Source: Alphaproteobacteria bacterium
Lineage (GTDB): Bacteria > Pseudomonadota > Alphaproteobacteria > Rhodobacterales > Rhodobacteraceae
Direction: 5' to 3'
Length of the DNA: 5,726 bases
Assembly: GCA_024279075.1 (NCBI GenBank)
Contig: JAJRRX010000056.1
Span: forward strand, 1-5,726
Below are positions 1-5,654 of this stretch, piece by piece. Under the pieces are notes generated by a model. It saw only the letters and a program-made list of their open reading frames with translations, did not search any database and had not been told where the DNA came from. Within the stretch, counting starts at the first letter, position 1. Every line of letters starts with the position of its first letter. Both the position numbers and the translations under genes were made by a program.

Positions 1-1016
1 CACGCTCCAGCGCAAAAATGCGGCCCCGCGCCAAAGGCGATGTGCTTGGAAGCGTCGCGGGTGATGTCAAAAACTTCGGGGTTCTCAAAGTATTTTTCGT
101 CATGGTTGGCGGAGTTGAACATGAAGAAAATGTCGTCGCCGGTTTTAAAATCAATCCCGTTAAAGCTGACAGGGGCCGCTATCCGGCGGGGTGTCATGCC
201 GATGGGGGCCATCCAGCGCACATATTCTTCCATCACCTGCTGCCAAGCCACGGCACCCGAGAGCGCCATCTCAAGCTGCTCAGGGTGGCTCAGCAAAGCC
301 CAGATGATGCCCGCAATCACATCGCGCGGCTCGTTTTGCCCGCCCGATATCGCCAGCTTGATATTGGCCCGCACCTGCGCTTCGGGCAGGCCTGCCGCCA
401 CCATGGCGGCGCACATATCATAGCCATCGGTGCCCGTTTCCAGAAGGCCGGTAATGGCCGCGTCAATGCGGGCGGTGGCGCGGTGGCAGGCGGCTTCCAC
501 CGCTTTATCGCCCCCGTAATTGGAAATCCCGTCGATCATCGCCTGAGACACCGCATCCATCTCCTGCCAGCTCAGGCTCTCCAATCCGGTGATCACCCGC
601 AGGGCCTCGCCCGAGAGCCGCATGGCGTAGATCTCGAACAGGTTGCCTTCGCCCAATGGCGTGATCTCGTCGAGTATTTCATCGGCGGAAGCGGCAAATT
701 TGGCTGACCAGTGATCCCGCGCCGTCTTGGGCGATACCGTCGGAAATATCGCCTTCCTTTCCTTGGCGTGGGCCGCGCCGCCCTTGCGCATCATGTTTTC
801 GCCCATCAGCACCGTCATCAGCCCGCCGGGCTGCTCGGAGGAAAAATGCGTGGTGTCCGGTTCGGCTTTTTTGATATCATCAAGGCGGGTGAACAGGGTG
901 CGGTTCAGCTCGGGCACAAAGGCAATCGGGGCTTCGGTGCGCATGGTTTTGAGTTGCGGGTAGGGGTTTTCCTGAAACGCCTTCAGGTCAATATTGAAAA
1001 CGGGAGCTGTGCTCAT
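1..1016 (-). CDS. Cytochrome P450, C-terminus cut by the window edge
   Basis: Haem-thiolate monooxygenase, soluble bacterial class; the substrate cannot be told from the sequence. The 338 visible codons run open to the left edge. Landmarks in order: helix C H83xxxR87, which in P450s contacts a haem propionate; I-helix ISGGQNEPRD at 223-232; K-helix ExxR as E264-Y-V-R267; and the haem-ligand loop FGAGPHFCAG at 328-337, with Cys335 as the expected iron ligand. Bacterial P450s are usually about 380-420 aa, so roughly 50-60 residues (L-helix and C-terminal strands) are missing. The I-helix lacks the usual acid-threonine pair. The ATG start is supported by AAGGAG at 1025-1030, 8 nt upstream. It begins 16 nt after the VWA gene stop, so it is probably the fourth gene of that operon. 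No ferredoxin or reductase gene is visible, so its electron donor is unknown. Family assignment is very sure; function is open. Confidence 0.96.
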   Translation of the reverse strand, partial: MSTAPVFNIDLKAFQENPYPQLKTMRTEAPIAFVPELNRTLFTRLDDIKKAEPDTTHFSSEQPGGLMTVLMGENMMRKGGAAHAKERKAIFPTVSPKTARDHWSAKFAASADEILDEITPLGEGNLFEIYAMRLSGEALRVITGLESLSWQEMDAVSQAMIDGISNYGGDKAVEAACHRATARIDAAITGLLETGTDGYDMCAAMVAAGLPEAQVRANIKLAISGGQNEPRDVIAGIIWALLSHPEQLEMALSGAVAWQQVMEEYVRWMAPIGMTPRRIAAPVSFNGIDFKTGDDIFFMFNSANHDEKYFENPEVFDITRDASKHIAFGAGPHFCAGA

Positions 1017-1024
1017 GGTTTTGT

Positions 1025-1030
1025 CTCCTT
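1025..1030 (-). promoter_or_regulatory. Strong ribosome binding site of the P450 gene
   Basis: AAGGAG, 8 nt before the ATG at 1016 and inside the 16-nt gap after the VWA stop. It fixes the P450 start and suggests independent, efficient translation initiation within a shared transcript. Confidence 0.8.
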
Positions 1031-1032
1031 GC

Positions 1033-2217
1033 TCATCGCCCCAGCGCCTTCATGCCGCGCTCGATGCCGTCAAGCGTCATCGGCACCATGCGGTCCTCGA
1101 AAATTTCGCGGATCATGCCGATGGAATGAGTGTAGGGCCACTCATCTTCCGGCACGGGGTTTATCCAAATATGGTCCGGCCACTGTGCCCGCGCGCGCTG
1201 CAACCATGTGCCGCCCGCTTCCTTGTTATAATGCTCGTTTGCGCCGCCGATATAGGCCACCTCGTAGGGCGACATCGAGGCATCGCCGACAAAAATGCAT
1301 TTGTAATCAGAGCCATAGGTGTGCAGCACATCCCACGTCGGCATCTGCTCGTTCCAGCGGCGGGCATTGTCCTTCCACACGCCTTCATAGAGGCAATTAT
1401 GGAAGTAGAAATATTCCATATGCTTGAATTCAGCGCGGGCGGCGGAGAACAGCTCCTCGACCATGGCGATATGGTCATCCATCGAGCCGCCCACGTCCAG
1501 AAACAGCAAAACCTTCACGGCATTGCGGCGCTCGGGGCGGGTTTTTACATCTAGGTAACCGTGCTCGGCGGTGGCCTGAATGGTGCCGTCGAGGTCCAGC
1601 TCGTCATCCGCCCCCTGCCGCGCCCAGCTGCGCAGGCGCTTGAGGGCCATTTTGATGTTGCGGGTGCCAAGTTCGACGCTATCATCAAGGTTCTTGAACT
1701 CGCGCTTATCCCATACCTTCACCGCGCGGCGATGGCGGCTTTCATGCTGGCCAATGCGAATGCCCTCGGGATTGTAGCCATAAGCGCCAAACGGAGATGT
1801 GCCAGCCGTGCCAATCCATTTACTGCCGCCTTGGTGCCGCTTTTCTTGCTCCTTGAGTCGCTGCTTTAGCGTCTCCATCAGGGCTTCAAAGCCGCCTAGG
1901 CTCTCGATCTTTGCCATCTCCTCGGCGCTCATGGATTTTTCGGCCATCTTGCGCAACCACTCTTCCGGTATCTCCACCTTTTCCATAATCTCGACCAGCG
2001 TCGCGGCCTCAACCCCGTCAAAGGTTTGCGCAAAGGCCACGTCAAAACGGTCCAAAAACCGCTCGTCTTTCACCATGGTCAGGCGCGCGAGATAGTAAAA
2101 CGCCTCCACGTCATAGATCACCGTTTGCGCCTTTAGCGCCTCCAGAAAACTCAAAAATTCGCGCAGGGATACAGGTATCTCCGCCGCGCGCAGGTTTTCA
2201 AAGAAACGCAGGAACAT
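1033..2217 (-). CDS. VWA-domain protein, CoxE/COG3825-like, MoxR partner
   Basis: 394-aa cytoplasmic protein with no signal peptide or membrane segment. The N-terminal half (about 1-200) is helical and charged, as in VWA partners of MoxR ATPases. The C-terminal half is a von Willebrand A domain starting at the strand VKVLLFLDVGGS (234-245). Its metal-site loop is D241-V-G243-G-S245-M-D247, where the classical form is DxSxS, so the first serine is glycine. Further likely metal-site segments are around T300-YGSD and VGDASMSP at 310-317 (D312). Proteins of this type pair with MoxR AAA+ ATPases and present clients to them; a candidate ATPase lies at 4655-5494. The ATG directly abuts the TAA of the small membrane gene (TAAATG). 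Only a weak, distant GGGAA lies upstream, so initiation is probably by translational coupling. The family call is sure; the client is unknown. Confidence 0.93.
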   Translation of the reverse strand: MFLRFFENLRAAEIPVSLREFLSFLEALKAQTVIYDVEAFYYLARLTMVKDERFLDRFDVAFAQTFDGVEAATLVEIMEKVEIPEEWLRKMAEKSMSAEEMAKIESLGGFEALMETLKQRLKEQEKRHQGGSKWIGTAGTSPFGAYGYNPEGIRIGQHESRHRRAVKVWDKREFKNLDDSVELGTRNIKMALKRLRSWARQGADDELDLDGTIQATAEHGYLDVKTRPERRNAVKVLLFLDVGGSMDDHIAMVEELFSAARAEFKHMEYFYFHNCLYEGVWKDNARRWNEQMPTWDVLHTYGSDYKCIFVGDASMSPYEVAYIGGANEHYNKEAGGTWLQRARAQWPDHIWINPVPEDEWPYTHSIGMIREIFEDRMVPMTLDGIERGMKALGR

Positions 2218-2382
2218 TTACAAAGTGTTCCCGTAAATCACCAGGGCGATCAGGGTCAGCACCATGCCGATCATGCCAAATACAACACCATATTGCACTT
2301 TGTCCGGCATATTACCGCCTTTTTTACCGGCGGTGACCCAGCCCAGCGAGAACCCGAGAATGAAGGCGATGAGGTATGGCAT
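2218..2382 (-). CDS. Small two-helix membrane protein, 54 aa
   Basis: Short gene of 55 codons including the stop, easily missed by length cut-offs. It reads MPYLIAFILGFSLGWVTAG, then KKGGNMPDK, then a second hydrophobic stretch from about residue 31 to 51, ending GNTL. Two predicted membrane helices (about 2-19 and 31-51) flank a short basic loop (K20, K21, K28). By the positive-inside rule the loop faces the cytoplasm and both ends face the periplasm. Support for reality: AGGA at 2389-2392 lies 6 nt before the ATG, start is 8 nt after the lipoprotein stop, and TAA touches the ATG of the VWA gene. The frame is therefore tiled exactly between two genes. From memory, similar short hairpin proteins occur in Rhodobacteraceae, but I recognise no named family. 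It could anchor the VWA protein or another operon product at the membrane; that is inference. Confidence 0.82.
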   Translation of the reverse strand: MPYLIAFILGFSLGWVTAGKKGGNMPDKVQYGVVFGMIGMVLTLIALVIYGNTL

Positions 2383-2390
2383 GGTTTTTC

Positions 2391-3671
2391 CTAATTTTGT
2401 ACGGGCACAAGCCCTTCGATTTGCGCTTGCGCCGAGGCGATTTGCGCGGCGTTATTCCCAAAGGCATAGCGCGCTTGGGCAAGGCTATCAACCCGCGCCG
2501 CCTCAGCCGCGCGGTTTTGCCCAAGCTGGGCAAAGGCCAGGGCCCGCAGCCCTTGAATGCCAGCCTGCAATACCGGATCCCTAAAGCGCTTGGCGGTGGC
2601 AAGGGCGGGGGTGGTGAAAGTGATAACGGCGTTATATTCCCCCACTTTTAAGGCCACCGCAGCCACATGCATGGCGGCCAAGGCGGTGCGCAAATTGCCT
2701 TGCCCTAGCTGGTTAAGATTGAGCTGATAGGCCTCCTGAAAGGCAGGCGCGGCCAAGCTGGGTTGGTCTTGCAGGGTCAGTCGCCCATAGATCAGCAGGG
2801 AATGCGCCAAGCGGTGGCCGCCCAAACGCCGAGCGCGCAGGACTGCTTTTTGCGCCGCATCCAAGCGGGCAGGGCGCGGGTTGGCTCCGTTCATTGCGGT
2901 TTCGATCAGCGCTTTCCAGCGGGCATCGGCGCGGGGCGGGCTGCCGGTTTGCTGCCCTGCCGGATTAAGCCGTGCCAGCAAGGCAGGCAGTGCAGCCCGC
3001 ACGGCGGCTGGCCCCATGCCCGATTGCAGCTCGGGGCTATAAAGCAGGCGCAGGATCAGGTGGTCATAATTGGTGAGGGTGTTAAAGACGTTATCATCAT
3101 TAAACACAGTGTCAGATACACGATATTGGTCATTCACCGGCCCTAAAGCCTGCGCGATCTCCTCATTCAGGCAGGCGCGCACAATGTAGGGCGAGGCAGA
3201 ATCCGGAATAAGCACCACCGCGCGGTTCAGGCCTTTTTGCCGCGACCAGCGTGGAAACTGCCGCCGCTGCACCTCGGCAAAGCTGCGCACGCCGGGCACC
3301 ACAACGCAAGCCGCTGTTGGGTAGATTTGCTTAAGCGCTGCCGCTGGCACCTGTAAAATGCGGATATTTGCGGCGCTATCTGTTAGCGCGATATCAATAC
3401 CAGCGCGCTGCCGCATGCCCGTAAGCACCCCCTGTAGATCGCCGCGATAGGCCCCAAGCGCAGCATCGAGTGACACCCGCACCGGCCCTTCATAGCGCAG
3501 CAAGCGCGGTATGCGCACGCCGCCTTCAGTTGCAAACAGGTAGGCGGTAAATTCGTCTGCTATGGCGATATTGGAGCGCGCAACCCCGCTGCCTGTGGGC
3601 GCGTTCGCAGGTGCATTCACGCAGCCCGCCAAAAGGGCGGCCGTGCCTAGGGCCAAAATTCTCGAAATCAT
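2391..3671 (-). CDS. DUF2927-like lipoprotein with helical C-terminal region
   Basis: 426-aa predicted lipoprotein. The signal peptide has a short basic start (R4), a hydrophobic core and lipobox LAGC with lipidated Cys17. Val at +2 gives no inner-membrane retention signal, so the outer membrane is likely. Residues about 33-235 resemble DUF2927, an uncharacterised alphaproteobacterial domain: NIAIADEFTAYLF (34-46), LRYEGPVRVSL (58-68), CLNEEIAQALG (167-177), ND (180-181) and FNDD (190-193). Cys122 and Cys167 could form a periplasmic disulfide. From about 285 to 405 the sequence is alanine-rich helical pairs resembling degenerate TPR repeats. The EExxQ at 170-174 recalls, but does not match, an HExxH metallopeptidase helix. 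The ATG is backed by CGGAG at 3678-3682, 6 nt upstream, and by a promoter. It heads the operon with the small membrane protein, VWA protein and P450. The domain name is from memory; function is unknown. Confidence 0.85.
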   Translation of the reverse strand: MISRILALGTAALLAGCVNAPANAPTGSGVARSNIAIADEFTAYLFATEGGVRIPRLLRYEGPVRVSLDAALGAYRGDLQGVLTGMRQRAGIDIALTDSAANIRILQVPAAALKQIYPTAACVVVPGVRSFAEVQRRQFPRWSRQKGLNRAVVLIPDSASPYIVRACLNEEIAQALGPVNDQYRVSDTVFNDDNVFNTLTNYDHLILRLLYSPELQSGMGPAAVRAALPALLARLNPAGQQTGSPPRADARWKALIETAMNGANPRPARLDAAQKAVLRARRLGGHRLAHSLLIYGRLTLQDQPSLAAPAFQEAYQLNLNQLGQGNLRTALAAMHVAAVALKVGEYNAVITFTTPALATAKRFRDPVLQAGIQGLRALAFAQLGQNRAAEAARVDSLAQARYAFGNNAAQIASAQAQIEGLVPVQN

Positions 3672-3677
3672 CTTGTG

Positions 3678-3682
3678 CTCCG
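3678..3682 (-). promoter_or_regulatory. Ribosome binding site of the lipoprotein gene
   Basis: CGGAG, 6 nt before the ATG at 3671. It supports the start that gives a complete signal peptide. Confidence 0.65.
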
Positions 3683-3695
3683 CCTGTTTTTTTCG

Positions 3696-3724
3696 AGTAT
3701 AGAAGCCCGAATGTTAAATGGGAA
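3696..3724 (-). promoter_or_regulatory. Candidate sigma-70-type promoter of the lipoprotein-VWA-P450 operon
   Basis: Read on the minus strand: -35 TTCCCA (3719-3724, 4 of 6 to consensus), a 17-nt spacer, and -10 TATACT (3696-3701, 5 of 6). Transcription would start near 3689, giving a leader of about 18 nt that contains the ribosome binding site. The -35 box sits only 3 bp from the REP-like element. Found by eye, so moderate certainty. Confidence 0.5.
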
Positions 3725-3727
3725 GCC

Positions 3728-3781
3728 GTAGGGTGCGTGGTCCTCCACGCACCGCATGTGGTGGGTTAAAACCCACCCTAC
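3728..3781. repeat. Inverted pair of GTAG-headed palindromes, REP/BIME-like
   Basis: Two stem-loops face each other. On the plus strand GTAG (3728-3731) is followed by GGTGCGTGG, loop TCCT, CCACGCACC (3732-3753), a perfect 9-bp stem. On the minus strand GTAG (3781-3778) is followed by GGTGGGT, loop TTTA, ACCCACC (3777-3760), a perfect 7-bp stem. A 6-nt spacer (GCATGT) separates them, and the outer ends form an inverted repeat GTAGGGTG/CACCCTAC. A GTAG or GGAG head plus a hairpin is the hallmark of REP elements mobilised by REP-associated tyrosine transposases, and two opposed REPs make a BIME. Genome copy number cannot be seen here. The element lies between the two transcription units; without a T-run it is not a classical terminator, but it may protect the 3' end of the upstream mRNA. 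The stop codon of the preceding acetyltransferase gene lies within it. Confidence 0.72.
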
Positions 3782-4227
3782 AGGCGCCACGCCATCCGCA
3801 CATCCGGTTCCCGCTCCTCATTCTCCTGCCCGTCTGTCAGCTCGCATTCCTCAAATCCATGTGCCAAATAGAATGCCCTTGCGGACGTATTGCGCTGAAA
3901 GGTCCAAAGTTGAAGGCTTGTGCTTGCCACTTGCGCGGCTTTCAGAAGCCGCTCGCCAATGCCCTTTCGCCAGTGCTTGGGGCTTACATAAAGATGGTTC
4001 AGCCAATTCTGCTTATAGGCCAAAAAGCCCTGTATCTCTTCGCCGTCTCGCGCCACCAAAAGCACATCTTGCTTGAACACGATGTTTTCAAAGAACCATA
4101 GGTCTTCCTCGGGCGTGTGGATGTCTGGCAGCCACGGCATTGCCGCCTGCCGCGCGCTGCGGTGGATGCGGGCGATGGCCGTTAGGTCAGGCTCGGTCGC
4201 TGCCATAATATCGAATTTAACGGTCAC
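3778..4227 (-). CDS. GNAT-family N-acetyltransferase (second of two)
   Basis: 149-aa predicted cytoplasmic acetyl-CoA-dependent acyltransferase; acceptor unknown. Motif A is LYVSPKHWRKGIGERLL at 79-95, with the CoA pyrophosphate loop R87-K-G-I-G91. Motif B is N113-TSARAFYLAHGF to 125. The length is typical of single-domain GNATs. The chosen GTG start overlaps the preceding gene's TGA as GTGA and has no clear Shine-Dalgarno sequence, so translation probably depends on coupling. An internal ATG at residue 8 is a less likely alternative. The stop TAG lies inside the GTAG head of the REP-like element, so the last residue or two and the stop may have been supplied by that insertion. The C-terminal stretch 131-143 is very acidic. 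It ends the ATPase-led run. The family is sure; the role is not. Confidence 0.9.
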   Translation of the reverse strand: MTVKFDIMAATEPDLTAIARIHRSARQAAMPWLPDIHTPEEDLWFFENIVFKQDVLLVARDGEEIQGFLAYKQNWLNHLYVSPKHWRKGIGERLLKAAQVASTSLQLWTFQRNTSARAFYLAHGFEECELTDGQENEEREPDVRMAWRL

Positions 4228-4658
4228 CGCTGGTATTTGATGAAGGGCGTCAAACTGCCCACGCGGTCATATAGCCGCCGCCCGTTTTCGTTAAAATCCT
4301 GCGTCAGCCAATAAACCGTCGGGCAGCCCGCCGCATCTGCCGCCGCATAAATCGCCTCGATCAAGGCGCGCCCTGCGCCGGTGCCGCGCGCGGCCTCGCT
4401 CACATAAAGGTCCTGCAAATAAACCACCGGCTCGACCTTCCAGCCGTGGCGGTGGAAGAGGTAGTGGGTGAGGCCGATCAGCGCGCCGTCTTTCTCGGCC
4501 ACCAGCCCGTGGAATTCGTGCTCGCTGCCTGCAAGCATCCGGTTGAAGGCGATGTCATACATCTCGGGGGGCAGCTCGGTTTCGTAATAATCGAGGTAGC
4601 CCTTCCACAGGGTGCCCCATGCCTCGCGATCTCTTGGTTCTAAGGCCCTGATCTTCAC
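4224..4658 (-). CDS. GNAT-family N-acetyltransferase (first of two)
   Basis: 144-aa predicted cytoplasmic acetyltransferase, one GNAT domain over the whole length. The central strand VVYLQDLYVSEAARGTGAG (78-96) carries the acetyl-CoA loop R91-G-T-G-A-G96. The C-terminal part has YWLTQDFNENGRRLYDRVG (116-134), the usual helix and Asn of motif B, then SLTPFIKYQR. The acceptor cannot be predicted; small amines, amino acids or a protein N-terminus are all possible. The start is GTG, overlapping the ATPase stop as GTGA, with a good AGGGGG at 4664-4669, 5 nt upstream. It shares only the general GNAT pattern with its downstream neighbour, so the two do not look like a recent duplication. The overlaps place it in one operon with the ATPase. 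Confidence 0.92.
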   Translation of the reverse strand: MKIRALEPRDREAWGTLWKGYLDYYETELPPEMYDIAFNRMLAGSEHEFHGLVAEKDGALIGLTHYLFHRHGWKVEPVVYLQDLYVSEAARGTGAGRALIEAIYAAADAAGCPTVYWLTQDFNENGRRLYDRVGSLTPFIKYQR

Positions 4659-5494
4659 CGCTGCCCCCTAGCCATAAAAGCAAGCCGCTCAAACAGGTGA
4701 ACGTCTTGCTCGTTTTTCAATAGTGCGCCGTGGAGCTTGGGCAGGGCGTCCTTTGTGTCGCCGCGCAGGTCCTCCGGCGTCAGGTCCTCGGCCAGCAGCA
4801 GCTTCAGCCAATCCAGCACCTCGGAGGTGCTCGGCTTTTTCTTTAGCCCGGGCGTTTCGCGCAGGGTGTAGAATTGCGTCAGCGCCGCCTCCACCAGCTC
4901 TTGCTTGATGTTAGGGAAATGCACATCCACGATCTTGGCCATGGTTTCCGCATCTGGAAAGCGGATGTAGTGGAAAAAGCAGCGGCGCAGAAAGGCGTCT
5001 GGCAATTCCTTTTCGTTATTCGAGGTAATAATCACTACGGGGCGAAGCTTCGCCTTAATCAGCTCGCCAGTTTCATAGACATGAAACTCCATCCGGTCGA
5101 GCTCCTGCAACAGGTCATTGGGGAACTCGATGTCGGCTTTGTCAATTTCATCTATCAACAGAAGCACCCGCTCCTCGGCCTGAAAAGCCTGCCAAAGCTT
5201 GCCGGGCTTGATGTAATTTTTTACATCATTGACCTTGGGGTCACCCAATTGGCTATCGCGCAAGCGGCTCACGGCGTCATACTCATAAAGCCCTTGCTGC
5301 GCCTTGGTCGTGGATTTTATGTTCCATTCAATCATTGGCAAGCCGAGCGCCTCGGCCACCTGCCGCGCGAGTTCTGTTTTGCCGGTGCCGGGTTCGCCCT
5401 TAACCAAAAGGGGCCGTTCTAAAGCAATAGAGGCATTTACCGCCACGCTTAAGTCATCTGTCGCTACGTAAGTTTTGGTGCCTTCAAATCTCAT
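4655..5494 (-). CDS. MoxR-type AAA+ ATPase
   Basis: 279-aa AAA+ ATPase of the MoxR/CbbQ/NorQ type, expected to form cytoplasmic hexamers that remodel clients through a VWA partner. Visible motifs: Walker A GEPGTGKT (33-40), Walker B VLLLIDEID (110-118), sensor 1 TSNN (157-160) and likely arginine fingers R170/R171 in FLRRCFFHY. A helical lid lies in the C-terminal third, with KPSTSEVLDW (220-229) near the usual sensor 2 place. The start at 5494 is chosen over an in-frame upstream ATG at 5590 because AAGGGG (5501-5506) lies 6 nt before it, it gives the family's usual length with MRFEGTKTYVATDDL at the N-terminus, and the upstream extension has no domain and covers the likely promoter. Its natural partner is the VWA protein at 1033-2217, four genes downstream. 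The family is very sure; the client is unknown. Confidence 0.95.
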   Translation of the reverse strand: MRFEGTKTYVATDDLSVAVNASIALERPLLVKGEPGTGKTELARQVAEALGLPMIEWNIKSTTKAQQGLYEYDAVSRLRDSQLGDPKVNDVKNYIKPGKLWQAFQAEERVLLLIDEIDKADIEFPNDLLQELDRMEFHVYETGELIKAKLRPVVIITSNNEKELPDAFLRRCFFHYIRFPDAETMAKIVDVHFPNIKQELVEAALTQFYTLRETPGLKKKPSTSEVLDWLKLLLAEDLTPEDLRGDTKDALPKLHGALLKNEQDVHLFERLAFMARGQR

Positions 5495-5500
5495 TTTTCG

Positions 5501-5506
5501 CCCCTT
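5501..5506 (-). promoter_or_regulatory. Ribosome binding site deciding the ATPase start
   Basis: AAGGGG lies 6 nt before the ATG at 5494. It favours this start over the upstream ATG at 5590. Confidence 0.7.
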
Positions 5507-5541
5507 GGCTACTGCCGGAATCGGCATATTCACGCTTTGCA

Positions 5542-5570
5542 CAAATATTTCACATAAACTTGCGTGACAA
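5542..5570 (-). promoter_or_regulatory. Candidate promoter of the ATPase operon
   Basis: Minus strand: -35 TTGTCA (5565-5570, 5 of 6), a 17-nt spacer, and -10 TATTTG (5542-5547, 3 of 6). The predicted start near 5535 gives a leader of about 40 nt before the ATG at 5494. The -10 is weak and embedded in an AT-rich stretch, so its exact place is uncertain. Confidence 0.4.
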
Positions 5571-5574
5571 GCTA

Positions 5575-5603
5575 GTGACATTTCCGACAAATGGGGCTAT
5601 TTG
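5575..5603 (+). promoter_or_regulatory. Candidate dksA promoter
   Basis: Plus strand: -35 GTGACA (5575-5580, 5 of 6), a 17-nt spacer, and -10 TATTTG (5598-5603, 3 of 6). The start would be near 5610, with a leader of about 45 nt. Its -35 lies only 4 bp from the -35 proposed for the divergent ATPase promoter. Found by eye. Confidence 0.4.
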
Positions 5604-5654
5604 GTCGCACAGGAGCTGCGAATATCGCACAATACTTGAGTCAGGAGCTTCTCG

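Noticed and set aside
18..1554. Plus-strand open frames at 18-707, 711-1427 and 994-1554
   Set aside because: They run antisense to the P450 and VWA genes, have no recognisable domain or good ribosome binding site, and arise from the GC-rich third-position pattern of the real genes.
2315..2335. A6 run with flanking ACCGCC/GGCGGT inverted repeat inside the small membrane gene, considered as a frameshift site or terminator
   Set aside because: The codon phase (AAA AAA GGC after GGT) does not fit a -1 slippery heptamer and slipping meets a stop. The A-run on the coding strand is in the loop, not a T-tail after the stem, so it is not a terminator.
3728..3781. Classical Rho-independent terminator after the GNAT gene
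   Set aside because: Both stems are strong, but neither is followed by a run of T on either strand; a REP-like pair explains the symmetry better.
4874..5422. 182-codon plus-strand frame antisense to the ATPase
   Set aside because: The opposite strand encodes a complete AAA+ protein with all motifs; this frame is its shadow.
5495..5590. 32-residue N-terminal extension of the ATPase from an upstream in-frame ATG
   Set aside because: No ribosome binding site fits it as well as the one before 5494, the extension matches no family feature, and it covers the likely promoter. The internal start gives the usual family length.
5618..5628. GCGAATATCGC inverted repeat in the dksA leader
   Set aside because: Only a 4-bp stem with a 3-nt loop, too short to separate from chance.
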